A DNA stretch of 64,000 nt from Bradyrhizobium diazoefficiens USDA 110 (lineage in GTDB: Bacteria > Pseudomonadota > Alphaproteobacteria > Rhizobiales > Xanthobacteraceae): NCBI RefSeq assembly GCF_000011365.1, contig NC_004463.1, positions 4,574,001 to 4,638,000 of the forward strand, given 5' to 3'. The notes below the pieces were generated by a model. That model had not been told where the DNA came from. It did not search any database and was given only the letters and a program-made list of their open reading frames with translations. The position numbers and the translations under genes are program-made. Shown one piece after another: positions 51,205 through 59,661 of this stretch (position 1 is its first letter; every line of letters starts with the position of its first letter).

Positions 51205-51346
51205 GTCTCGTGTCCCGGACGCGGTGCGGCGCGCAGTGACGCTCCGCTGAGCCGGGACCCATCTCTCGGAATGCACGTGAAAGCGTGGGCCCCGGCTCTG
51301 CAGCGCATCGCTGAAGAAGCGCTGCGCTGCGTCCGGGGCACGAGAG
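51205..51346. repeat. Intergenic repeat, inverted relative of the element at 8456
   Basis: Starts GTCTCGTGTCCCGGACGCGG, the reverse complement of the end of the element at 8456-8587, and ends CTGCGTCCGGGGCACGAGA. The ends are themselves complementary, so the whole can fold. It lies between the MBL-hydrolase gene and the convergent PsiF-like gene. Confidence 0.75.
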
Positions 51347-51360
51347 TGTCGCAGCCCGCG

Positions 51361-51609
51361 TTACGCGCTGACTTCGCACTTCTTCATGAAGCTGTTCTTG
51401 GCGGCACCGGCCAGCGGCTTGCCGTCGGCGCTGACGGCCTTGGGCGTGCAGGCGTCGGCCTTGCACTTCTTCAGGAACGAGGTCTTGGCCGCTCCCGCCA
51501 AGGGCTTGCCGTCCTTGCCGACGGCCTTGCTCTCGCAGGTGTCCTCCGCGAAGGCCGAGCCTGCTGCAAAGGTGGCGACGATCGCAGCCAGGAAAATACG
51601 CTTCAGCAT
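51361..51609 (-). CDS. PsiF-like small exported protein with two repeats
   Basis: 82 residues from ATG 51609, with GGGAGA upstream. The signal peptide is MLKRIFLAAIVATFAAGSAFA. The mature 60 residues are two copies of a unit C-x2-KAV-x2-DGKPLAGAAK-x-SF-(L/M)KKC, which fits the PsiF repeat. PsiF is phosphate-starvation-inducible in enterobacteria; regulation here is not visible. Four cysteines could form two disulfides. Confidence 0.75.
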   Translation of the reverse strand: MLKRIFLAAIVATFAAGSAFAEDTCESKAVGKDGKPLAGAAKTSFLKKCKADACTPKAVSADGKPLAGAAKNSFMKKCEVSA

Positions 51610-51857
51610 GGGTGTCTCCCTAAACCAGAAATGGTGCGGAGATTGGAGCCGGGAATCGTGGCGCAATCAAGCAGGATCGGCGCGTGCCGGGCGCGGGCGC
51701 TGATATTTTCGCAGCGCGTGATGAATGCATTTCGCCTTGACGCGCGCGGCTCCGGGCCGGCCTTCGGATTCGCGCCCGCCGCTTGCTGCACTGCGCGCTG
51801 ACCGCGCGGCCGAGACCTGTTAGGCTGACCCCATTCCAGCAGGAACGGAGCGTTGCC

Positions 51858-52316
51858 ATGGATGCCGTGACGAGCCCGCAGACCGCCGACCAGCATTCTC
51901 ATCTGGTTCAACCCGCGACAATGGAATGGCAGAAGACGCGCTTTCCCGGCTGCGAGGCCAAGACCTTGCTGTTCGATCGCGGCACGGGCCTGATGACGGC
52001 GTTGATGCGCTTCGCGCCGGGATCGGTGCTGCCCGATCACGAGCATGTCGGCATCGAGCAGAGCTACGTCATTGAAGGCGCTCTCGTCGACAAGGAGGGC
52101 CCAGCCAAGGGCATCGCCTGCAAGGCCGGCGAATTCATCTGGCGCGAGGCGGGCAGCCGCCACGCCGCCTGGTGTCCGGACGGGGCCTTGATCCTTGCGA
52201 TCTTCCAGGTGCCGAACAAGTTCTTTGAAGCCGACGGCCGCGTCGTCGATGCCGCCGGTCAGGATTGGGACGAAACGTGGGGCCACACGGCGGCCCAGCG
52301 GGGGCGGAGCGTCTAG
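51858..52316 (+). CDS. Cupin protein (ChrR-like)
   Basis: 152 residues. The cupin core is visible in MRFAPGSVLPDHEHVGIEQSYVIEGAL (metal-binding HxH...E) followed by CKAGEFIWREAGSRHAAWC (second His). It is close to the cupin half of ChrR anti-sigma factors but lacks their zinc-binding N-domain, so it is probably a small metal-dependent binding protein or dioxygenase. Convergent with the esterase gene, 7 bp apart. Confidence 0.8.
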   Translation: MDAVTSPQTADQHSHLVQPATMEWQKTRFPGCEAKTLLFDRGTGLMTALMRFAPGSVLPDHEHVGIEQSYVIEGALVDKEGPAKGIACKAGEFIWREAGSRHAAWCPDGALILAIFQVPNKFFEADGRVVDAAGQDWDETWGHTAAQRGRSV

Positions 52317-52323
52317 TCGGTCC

Positions 52324-53286
52324 TCATATGCCGCGCGCGAGCAGCGCCTTGAAGTCGGCGCGCGCACGCTGCGCCTCGGCCCGCGCGACGTCCGAGGCGT
52401 CGCCGAGACCAAAATAGCCGTGGATCAAGCCTGGGCCCTCATGGTGCTTGACGCGCACGCCGGCGGCCTCCAGCGCCCGTGCATAGGCGGCACCCTCGTC
52501 GCGCAGGGGATCGAACGAGGCGGTGGCAACGATCGCGGGTGCGAGGCCGGCAAGCGAAGCCGCGCGCAGCGGCGAGACGCGCCAGTCGGCGCCGTGGCCG
52601 GGATCGGCGAGATAATGGCCGCAGAACCATTCCATCACGGCGCGGGAGAGGAAGTAGCCGTCGGCATTCTCGGCGCGCGAGGGAAAGCGCGCGTTCTCGC
52701 GCGCATCGGCATAGTGGCCTGCGACGTCGGTCACGGGATAAACCAGCAGCTGCGCGGCGAGCTTGATGCCGGCATCGCGGCAGGCGATCGCGGTGGCGGC
52801 TGCGAGATTGCCGCCGGCGCTGTCGCCGGCAACGCCGAGGCGCTTTGCGTCGCCGCCAAATTCCGCGACGCGGTTGAAGATGTCGCGCGCCGCGGCAAAG
52901 GCATCCTCGAAGGCGCCGGGAAAGCGCGTCTCCGGCGGGCGACGATAGTCGACGGAGACGACGACCGCGCCGGTCTCGATCGCAAGGTTGCGTGCCTGCC
53001 GGTCATGGGTCTCGAGATCGCCCGCGACCCAGCCGCCGCCGTGAAAAAACACCACGGTCGGCGCGGGATCGGAGCCGATACGGTAGAGGCGCGCATCGAG
53101 CGGGCCAGCGCCGCCTTTCACCTTGATATCCTGCACCGTATCGACCGGTGGCGGCGGCACGGCCGCGCGCGCGGCAGCCAGTGCGCGCAAGGAATCACGG
53201 GCGCTCTGTGGCGTCATCGTGGTCGGATCGCGCAGCGGCAGCAGCGGAATGATCTGGGCGATGACGGGATCGAGCGGTGCGGCCAT
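52324..53286 (-). CDS. Alpha/beta-hydrolase esterase of the hormone-sensitive lipase group
   Basis: 320 residues from MAAPLDPVIAQ at 53286. HSL-type motifs: FFHGGGWVAGD oxyanion block, VAGDSAGGNLAAA nucleophile elbow (Ser about 160), SFDPLRDEG with the catalytic Asp, and GLIHGYFG with the His. It hydrolyses short to medium acyl esters; no signal peptide is seen. Divergent from a nitroreductase gene. Confidence 0.92.
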   Translation of the reverse strand: MAAPLDPVIAQIIPLLPLRDPTTMTPQSARDSLRALAAARAAVPPPPVDTVQDIKVKGGAGPLDARLYRIGSDPAPTVVFFHGGGWVAGDLETHDRQARNLAIETGAVVVSVDYRRPPETRFPGAFEDAFAAARDIFNRVAEFGGDAKRLGVAGDSAGGNLAAATAIACRDAGIKLAAQLLVYPVTDVAGHYADARENARFPSRAENADGYFLSRAVMEWFCGHYLADPGHGADWRVSPLRAASLAGLAPAIVATASFDPLRDEGAAYARALEAAGVRVKHHEGPGLIHGYFGLGDASDVARAEAQRARADFKALLARGI

Positions 53287-53387
53287 TGCGGGTCCTTCCA
53301 CGGTTCTTGGTCTTGCTTGCGGATTAGCATAGATTTTTCGCGCCGCATCGGCAACTGCCGGACGGGTCTGCGCCAGGGAGGTTGAGG

Positions 53388-54065
53388 TTGGAATTCGAAA
53401 CGTTGGTCCAGTCGCGCCGCAGCGTGCGCGGCTTCAAGAACAAGCCGGTGGCACGCACGGTGATCGAAGCGATCATCGAGAGCGCCAAGCGCGCGCCGTC
53501 GTCGATGAACACCCAGCCCTGGCACGTTCATGTGCTGACAGGCAGCCCGCTGGAAGAGCTGCGCCGCCGCAACATGGAAGAGATGGTCGGCGGCGCCAAG
53601 GTGAAGCGCGACATCATCAGCCATGGCGAGTACCAGGGCGTGCATCGCACCCGGCAGGTCGACATCGCAAAGAAGTTGTTCGGCGCGATGGGGATCGCAC
53701 GCGACGACAAGCCGATGCGACAGGACTGGGTGCTGCGCGGCTTCCGCCAGTTCGACGCGCCGGTCTCGCTGGTCTTGACCTATGACCGCGTGCTCGATCC
53801 CGGCGCGGTCTGCCATTTCGATCTCGGCGCGCTCTGCTACGGCATCGTGCTCGCAGCCTGGGACCGCGGGCTCGGTTCGGTGATCAACGGGCAGGGCATC
53901 ATGCGCTCCGACATCGTGCGCGAGGTTGCGAAGATTCCAGAGGACGAGGTGATCATGACCTGCGTCGCGATGGGATATCCCGACGACGGCTTTGCCGCCA
54001 ACGCGGTGCGCTCGGATCGCGAGGCGAACAGCGACTTCGTCCGCTTCGTCGGATTCGCCGAGTAG
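53388..54065 (+). CDS. Nitroreductase family protein
   Basis: 225 residues if begun at TTG 53388, which has GGGAGG 6 nt upstream; no ATG is available in the right place. FMN-binding blocks are SRRSVRGFKNKPVAR, KRAPSSMNTQPWHVHVLTG and the C-terminal EVIMTCVAMGYPDD. It reduces nitro- or quinone-type compounds with NAD(P)H through FMN. It ends 271 bp before the FIST-MCP gene; the FixK-type box lies in that gap and after this gene. Confidence 0.9.
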   Translation: MEFETLVQSRRSVRGFKNKPVARTVIEAIIESAKRAPSSMNTQPWHVHVLTGSPLEELRRRNMEEMVGGAKVKRDIISHGEYQGVHRTRQVDIAKKLFGAMGIARDDKPMRQDWVLRGFRQFDAPVSLVLTYDRVLDPGAVCHFDLGALCYGIVLAAWDRGLGSVINGQGIMRSDIVREVAKIPEDEVIMTCVAMGYPDDGFAANAVRSDREANSDFVRFVGFAE

Positions 54066-54147
54066 TGCACGCGGGCGCGGATGTGTCGGCGCCACGGAAT
54101 CGTGCCGATGTCCGTTGCAATGCCGCCGGCGCGAGGGCGCCGCGCGG

Positions 54148-54165
54148 ATTTGATCTGGATCAAAT
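54148..54165. promoter_or_regulatory. FixK/FNR-type box upstream of the FIST-MCP gene
   Basis: ATTTGATCTGGATCAAAT is a perfect palindrome (7-bp arms, CTGG centre) containing TTGAT-N4-ATCAA, which fits the FixK2/FNR consensus TTGAy-N4-rTCAA fully. It starts 83 bp after the nitroreductase stop and 189 bp before the receptor ATG. The only gene it could drive is the FIST-MCP gene. With an activator spacing of about 41 bp the transcript would start near 54198. Confidence 0.75.
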
Positions 54166-54336
54166 GCACCGATGCGATCGGTATCATGAGCCCGCGAAAC
54201 GATGCGACGCCGTAATCCTACGGTGCGCATTCACAGCACAAACGCGCCTGCGCCGCGCGCTTCCTAACCGAATGGCAATTTCGAATCCGTAGTTCACTCC
54301 TTTGAGACGCGTCGCGCGTCGAACAAGGATATTGCC

Positions 54337-56352
54337 ATGCTCTCGTTGTTTTCCCAGGCAAGTCACAAGCAGCCCGCGCCGTCGATCGTTGCGGAGGTAC
54401 GGGAAGAGGCTCCGGCGGTTCGTGAGGCCTGCGCGATTCGGGTGCTGGAGAGCGACGACCGGCTGCAAAATATTTCCGAGGGCGACTTCGTCGTAGAGGG
54501 CGCGCGGTCGCCGCTGGTTCTCGCGTTCATCTCGCCCCACTGCGACTTCGCGCGCGTTGCATCGTCGTTGCAGAGGCTGGCGGGGTCGACGCCGGTGATC
54601 GCGATGTCGACCGCGGGCGAGCTGTGCTCGGCGGGCCAGTCGCTCTACAAGCCGACGGGGTCGAACTGGTCGTCCGTCGTCGTGCAGGTTCTTCCGGCCG
54701 ATCTGTTTCAGTCCGTCAGCATCCACAGCGTCCGCCTCCACAACGACGACATCCGCAAGGGGGAGCCGTCCAGGGCCCATGACGCGCGCATCGAAGCGAT
54801 CACGCGCGAGGTCGCCGCGATAAGGACGCCCTTCGCGATCGACGTGCGCGATACGATCGCTTTCGCGCTCGTGGACGGCGTGTCGGCGTCGGAGAGCTAC
54901 TTCATGGAGGCCGTGTACAGGAGCGGCAAGTTTCCGTGCGGTTTCGTCGGAGGATCCGCCGGCGGCAAGCTCGACTTCCAGCATACCCATCTCTACGACG
55001 GCAGGCAGGTGCTCGAGAACCATGCGCTGATCGTCTTCATGAAGCTGGCGCCGGGCCGCGCCTACGGTATCTTCAAGACGCAGAACTTCAAGAAGACCGG
55101 AAAATCCTTCGTCGTGATGGACGCCGATCCGGATCGTCGCACCGCTTCGGGCGTCATGGAAGGGAGCGAGATCAAGCCGTTCGCCTCCGTGGTGGCGAAG
55201 GCGCTGAACACGATTCCGGCGAACCTCATGTCGATGATGACGAAGCACTCCTTCGGCATCGAGGTCGGCGGAGACCTGTTCGTGCGCTCGGTCGCGGGCA
55301 TCGATGCGGACAGCGGCGTCGTGTCGTTCTTCTGCGACGTCAATTCGGGCGACAGACTCGAGTTGCTGGAAGCCACCGATTTCGTGGACCAGACGCGGCG
55401 CGACCTCGAGGCCTTCCTGCGCGACAAGCCGCCGGCGATCGGCGCGATCCTCAACGACTGCATCCTGCGCCGCCTGAACAACGAGAGCCAGCTCCGCAAC
55501 ATGAGCGGCATGTGGCCGATGCCGGTCGCGGGTTTTTCCACCTTCGGGGAGCTGTTCGGGATCAACATCAACCAGACGCTGACCGCGATCGTGTTTTTCG
55601 ACGTCAGGGAAAAGCCGCTGAACGATCCGTTCATCGAGACGTTCCCGATCCACTACGCGCATTTCGTCGAATATTTCACGCGCACCCATCTCAACCGCAT
55701 GGTCATGCTGAACCGGATCAAGGACGACATCGTGCATCGTCTGACGGAATATCTCAGCGCCAGCGCCACGCTGAGCGGGAAGGTCGAGGGCGCGCTGCGC
55801 CAGACGGCTTCGATCAACGCGATCGTGGAGGAGATCCGCTCGGTCATCGTGGCGAGCGCACAATCGGCGGCGCGGGCGACCGACACGACGGCATTGTCGC
55901 AGGAGTTCGCCGGCCTCACTCAGGCCATGAACGGGCTGCGGGACATCCTGAAGATCATCGACACGATCGCGGGCCAGACCAACCTGCTGGCGCTCAACGC
56001 GACCATCGAATCGGCGCGCGCGGGCGAAGCGGGACGGGGCTTCTCGGTGGTGGCGACCGAGGTGAAGAAGCTCGCGCAGGACACTAAAACCAGCCTCACG
56101 CGTACCCACGCCTCGATCGGAGGCATGGAAACATCGCTCGAGTCGCTCGGAGCCAATATCAACGACACCCGGGGCCAGCTGATCCAGACCCAGGAAGGCT
56201 ACAACAGCATCGTGACGCAGATCGAGGAGATGTTCAAGAATCTTCAGATGATCAACACCGTGCTATCGGACCTCGAGAGCTTCGTGCGCGACCGCAACGG
56301 GGCGTTGACCAGCGCCATGAGCGACATCGAGACGCTCAAGCGGATTGGGTAG
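54337..56352 (+). CDS. Soluble chemoreceptor: FIST sensor fused to MCP signalling domain
   Basis: 671 residues without membrane segments. Residues about 55-260 match the FIST N domain ([30 protein letters not shown]) and residues about 265-430 the FIST C domain ([33 protein letters not shown]). A helical stalk follows. The MCP hairpin is at about 540-580 ([26 protein letters not shown], then [18 protein letters not shown]). FIST is predicted to bind small molecules such as amino acids. The protein should work in the cytosol with CheA/CheW, none of which are here. A FixK/FNR-type box upstream suggests low-oxygen induction. Confidence 0.93.
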   Translation: MLSLFSQASHKQPAPSIVAEVREEAPAVREACAIRVLESDDRLQNISEGDFVVEGARSPLVLAFISPHCDFARVASSLQRLAGSTPVIAMSTAGELCSAGQSLYKPTGSNWSSVVVQVLPADLFQSVSIHSVRLHNDDIRKGEPSRAHDARIEAITREVAAIRTPFAIDVRDTIAFALVDGVSASESYFMEAVYRSGKFPCGFVGGSAGGKLDFQHTHLYDGRQVLENHALIVFMKLAPGRAYGIFKTQNFKKTGKSFVVMDADPDRRTASGVMEGSEIKPFASVVAKALNTIPANLMSMMTKHSFGIEVGGDLFVRSVAGIDADSGVVSFFCDVNSGDRLELLEATDFVDQTRRDLEAFLRDKPPAIGAILNDCILRRLNNESQLRNMSGMWPMPVAGFSTFGELFGININQTLTAIVFFDVREKPLNDPFIETFPIHYAHFVEYFTRTHLNRMVMLNRIKDDIVHRLTEYLSASATLSGKVEGALRQTASINAIVEEIRSVIVASAQSAARATDTTALSQEFAGLTQAMNGLRDILKIIDTIAGQTNLLALNATIESARAGEAGRGFSVVATEVKKLAQDTKTSLTRTHASIGGMETSLESLGANINDTRGQLIQTQEGYNSIVTQIEEMFKNLQMINTVLSDLESFVRDRNGALTSAMSDIETLKRIG

Positions 56353-56475
56353 GGCACAGAGCCTGCCGCTTCGCAAATTTCGGTGACGACCGTTCAGATC
56401 GCACTTGCATTCTCTTCGCGCCAGCAGGAACAATGTGCCTCGTGAGAGGTTTGTTGCTGGCGCGAGGGAATAGGC

Positions 56476-56679
56476 ATGCGGCGGCTGGCTAGCCTGATTC
56501 TAAGGTTCTTCGGCCCGCGAGTGCGGCGCCCGATCGACGATGATCCAAGTCTTCCTTTCTCAGCCGACGAGTTCGGCCGATTGATCCGCAGCGGCAAACG
56601 AGAAGACATGAAGCTGCTGGCCGAGGGCCTCGCCTGCCGCTCCATCCCCCGCCGCGCCAAATACCGGGCGACGCACTAG
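56476..56679 (+). CDS. Small basic hypothetical protein, 67 residues
   Basis: ATG 56476 with GAGGGA upstream. It opens with an amphipathic basic segment (MRRLASLILRFFGPRVRRPI), then an acidic middle (DDDPSLPFSADEFGRLIRSG) and basic tail. No known family. It could be a real small regulator or a chance frame; the ribosome site and codon pattern favour a gene. Confidence 0.5.
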   Translation: MRRLASLILRFFGPRVRRPIDDDPSLPFSADEFGRLIRSGKREDMKLLAEGLACRSIPRRAKYRATH

Positions 56680-56738
56680 CGTTCGGCAGCAATTGTCGGC
56701 TGCAATTATCGCATGGAGGCGCTCGCCGGTTTTCCGGG

Positions 56739-57860
56739 CTATCGCGTCAGCGCGACCTGCTTGAACGAGGCGACCAGCGCCTTCTCCAGCTTTCCAGTCA
56801 TCCCACAGAGAATATTGTAGGCTTCCACGCGTGGCATCGTCGGCTTGTAGTGGCGATGCTCGATCAGCGCTGCGAAGATGTCCGATATCGTGAGGATCCG
56901 CACGATATCGCCGATGCTCTCGGCGCAGAGCGCATCCGGATACCCGCTGCCGTCGAGATATTCGTGATGATGACGCACGGCATCGAGGATTTCAGGCGAA
57001 ATCCCCTCGTGCCCTTTCAGAAACTCATAGCCCGCGGTCGGATGCGTTTCGATCAGAGCGCGCTCCTCGGCGTCGAGGCGGCCCGGCTTGTCGAGGATGG
57101 CGAGCGGGATCTGAGCCTTGCCGATGTCGTGGAACATGGCGGCCGAGTAGAGGCGTTCCAGATCGGCCCTGCCGACGCCGAGGCTGAGGCCGAAGTCGAT
57201 GGCGACGCCGGTCACGAGCAGGCAGTGCTGATAGGTGCCCTCGTGGTGGCGCCGCACCGTCGTGAGCCATTCCGACAGGCCGTGCTGGGTGATACGATCG
57301 GCAATCTGGCGACCGGCTTTCCTGGTGCCGGCGACATCAAGCGGCTCGCCGAGCGTGACGGCCGTGAACATCGACGCGATGGCGGTTGCCGCGGCTGCTG
57401 CCGCATTGTCCAGCTGCGTTGTGCCGCTTGAGGAAGCAGACACAGGCTCGGCCGGATCAGCCAGCGCTGCCAGCAGCTTGATCCTGTTGATCGCCCCGGG
57501 GAGAACGAGCGTGGCGCCGAGCGCGTAGGCTTGCGATACAGTTGTGTGAGAGGAGTGCTCGACTAGGAAGATCCGCTTCGTGGCCTTCGCCAGCTTGGCA
57601 GCCCGCTTCTTGATAGCCGCGATGCTTTCGATGTCACGCAACTCGGCGCGGACGACGATTGCGAAGGGAACTTGCGACAGCTTGGGCGCGGCGTCGAGCC
57701 GTTCGCCGGCGACCGCAAATTGCCGCTCGAGCATCGAGCAGACGCCCCACAATTTGTCGGAGGAATCGGCCAGAACATGCACGAACGGGCGTATCGCATC
57801 CGGCTCTCGAATGCCGCCGTCGCCTTTGACGGGGCGGGATATGGTTCGCGCGTTCTGCAC
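56739..57860 (-). CDS. HD-GYP domain protein (probable c-di-GMP phosphodiesterase)
   Basis: 373 residues from GTG 57860. The N-terminal about 135 residues look like a receiver-fold pseudo-domain (HVLADSSDKLWGVCSMLERQF), followed by the HD-GYP core. HHEGTYQHCLLVTG lies near residue 205, AAMFHDIGKAQIPLAILDKPG near 240 (HD), THPTAGYEFL, and HHHEYLDGSGYPDAL near 300 (GYP). All metal ligands and the GYP motif are present, so it should cleave c-di-GMP. It is the third gene of a DUF2336-PilZ-HD-GYP set. Confidence 0.93.
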   Translation of the reverse strand: MQNARTISRPVKGDGGIREPDAIRPFVHVLADSSDKLWGVCSMLERQFAVAGERLDAAPKLSQVPFAIVVRAELRDIESIAAIKKRAAKLAKATKRIFLVEHSSHTTVSQAYALGATLVLPGAINRIKLLAALADPAEPVSASSSGTTQLDNAAAAAATAIASMFTAVTLGEPLDVAGTRKAGRQIADRITQHGLSEWLTTVRRHHEGTYQHCLLVTGVAIDFGLSLGVGRADLERLYSAAMFHDIGKAQIPLAILDKPGRLDAEERALIETHPTAGYEFLKGHEGISPEILDAVRHHHEYLDGSGYPDALCAESIGDIVRILTISDIFAALIEHRHYKPTMPRVEAYNILCGMTGKLEKALVASFKQVALTR

Positions 57861-57909
57861 GGTGCACCTGTTTCTACCGGGAGTTCAAAGAAATCGATGA
57901 TCCCTGGGC

Positions 57910-58242
57910 CTATTTGCTTTGAACGGAAGTCTGCGCGGCGGCCGCCGCTGCGCTGGCCGGTCTTTTCTTGCCGTCTGAGGTGATGAAGTGTACGCCGGCC
58001 ATGGTGCCGTCGATCCAGACCAGCTCGCAGCGACGGTAGGCTAGTCCCGTCGACGACAGCAGCATGAAGAATTCCTTGGCCTGAAGAACGTCCAGCGTGC
58101 CCTCGACCTCGAGCTTGGCGCCCGTTTGCGAGACGTCGAGCAGGACGCAACTGCGTCGCCAGGTCCCGTCCGAACCCATCAGGTTGACAGGCTGCTTGTG
58201 ATCCATCCGTACGCGAAGCGCCTTGCGACCGTCGAACCTCAT
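57910..58242 (-). CDS. PilZ domain protein (c-di-GMP binding)
   Basis: 110 residues. The RxxxR motif is RKALRVR at residues 6-12 (MRFDGRKALRVRMDH), and the D-x-S-x2-G motif is LDVSQTGAKL near residue 35. Both are needed for c-di-GMP binding, so it is a likely effector. The C-terminus is an Ala-rich tail (RPASAAAAAAQTS). Its ATG overlaps the DUF2336 stop (ATGA), and the HD-GYP gene starts 49 bp after its stop. Confidence 0.9.
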   Translation of the reverse strand: MRFDGRKALRVRMDHKQPVNLMGSDGTWRRSCVLLDVSQTGAKLEVEGTLDVLQAKEFFMLLSSTGLAYRRCELVWIDGTMAGVHFITSDGKKRPASAAAAAAQTSVQSK

Positions 58243-59357
58243 CGGCTAACCCCCATTTTTGTACAGCGATTTCTCCCATCGCTGGTGTTGGCACCTGCCG
58301 CGATTTCCCCCCACCGCACCGTCCATTGGCTGGTCGACAAGAGGAGCGTTTCGAAGATCTGCTGCGCGCGTTCGCGCTCGGCAAAGGAGAGACGTGCACC
58401 GCCTCGGTTGCTCAGGATCGCGAGCGTGGTCGCCCAGTTCAGGCGCGAAGCGCGGCAGGCCATGACAAGGGCCTCGCAGTCGTCATCGATCATGACATGC
58501 TCAACGATCTCGATCGGGGCTCCCGAGAGCACGGAGAGCGCCGTGAACAGGTTGGCGGTCTCGCCGCGGATCGCAAAGCGGTTCACTGTCGAATCGTTGA
58601 GCTTGCCGACCCGGTTGAGGGCGACGATTTCCGGCCTTGCGCTCGCATAGTCGGCCGAGCAAGGCCGCTTTGGAGCAATGAGGGCGGCGGCGACGCCCGG
58701 TGCGGCGCCCTGTCCCGGTGCGGCAACGGCGCTGGGCTTGGCCAAGGCCTTGCCTGGCGAGATGGAGAGCAGCCTGCGCACGACCAGATCTGGTGTACCG
58801 GGCCGCAGCGCCAGCGCCTTCGTGATCGCGTCATCCGCCGAGCCATTCTCGACGAGTGCAGTATAGGCCGCGTCGGAGAACCGGGCTCCCGGGTTCCTTA
58901 GCAGCGCAAGGCAGACCGTGCGGCCGCCGCGTATGACCAGCACCTCGGCTACAGCCGCTTCGACGCGCGCGCGAGACGCGATTGCAAGTCGATGGCTTTC
59001 GCCGCAGGACGTTGCGACCGTCTCGAGGTCAGCGGCGGACAGCGCCTGCGATTTGAGCAGGATCGGACATGCGACGGCGGAGTCCTCGTGCGAGGCGAGG
59101 TGCCTCAATGTCTCTTGCGGCGCAACAGGCAGCTCGGCGAGCGCTCGGCTGAGCTGAATCAGCGAATCCGGAGCGACCCGGTTTGCCAGTCGGAGGAGGA
59201 CACCGTCGACGACGTTGACGAGCAGCTCCTGAGGCCGGTCGCGGCTGGCTGTGAGCAGATGGACAATGCCTGACAGGATACGCCCGCAGCGCTCGGGCGA
59301 GCAGGCCGCGATCGCCTCTTCCAACTCCAAAAGAATATCTGCAGGCGAATTTGCCAT
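58239..59357 (-). CDS. DUF2336 family protein
   Basis: 372 residues from ATG 59357 (a GTG at 59360 is also possible). The protein is almost wholly helical with HEAT-like pairs (DSLIQLSRALAELPVAPQETLRHLASHEDSAVACPILLKS), typical of DUF2336. The family is found mainly in alphaproteobacteria, often next to signalling genes, with no known activity. It is translationally coupled to the PilZ gene and so part of the same c-di-GMP unit. A role as a scaffold or regulator is inference. Confidence 0.85.
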   Translation of the reverse strand: MANSPADILLELEEAIAACSPERCGRILSGIVHLLTASRDRPQELLVNVVDGVLLRLANRVAPDSLIQLSRALAELPVAPQETLRHLASHEDSAVACPILLKSQALSAADLETVATSCGESHRLAIASRARVEAAVAEVLVIRGGRTVCLALLRNPGARFSDAAYTALVENGSADDAITKALALRPGTPDLVVRRLLSISPGKALAKPSAVAAPGQGAAPGVAAALIAPKRPCSADYASARPEIVALNRVGKLNDSTVNRFAIRGETANLFTALSVLSGAPIEIVEHVMIDDDCEALVMACRASRLNWATTLAILSNRGGARLSFAERERAQQIFETLLLSTSQWTVRWGEIAAGANTSDGRNRCTKMGVSR

Positions 59358-59661
59358 CACGGCAGGGCCTGAATCTCAAAAAAAACGAATGAACGAGTTC
59401 TATTGCGCCTTAAAGTTGTTAATTTGGATTTTAGACTTTGACCCTTCAGGTATCAGCGCACCGCCCGCTTTACCGGAAACGCTATCGAAATTTGGCAGGA
59501 CGCCAACCGTCAACTTGTCCTTTGAATTGGACCCTCGCCAACTGATCGAGACAGACTAGGATGATTTTTTCGGTCTAACGGGGCAACAGAAAGGGGGGAA
59601 TTCAGGTCCGCGCTTTCACCCCGGACACGCGTATTTTTCCTGACGCGGTTTTCATTTTGCC
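59358..59661. other. 304-bp divergent control region, AT-rich
   Basis: It lies between the DUF2336 operon and the AraC gene. It has an A8 run near 59377 and low-GC stretches (TTAAAGTTGTTAATTTGGAT near 59410), consistent with promoters for both directions. No clear known operator is recognised. Confidence 0.5.

Noticed and set aside
54184..56109. A 641-codon open frame on the minus strand
   Set aside because: It is antisense to the FIST-MCP gene and has no recognisable domain; a shadow of codon bias.
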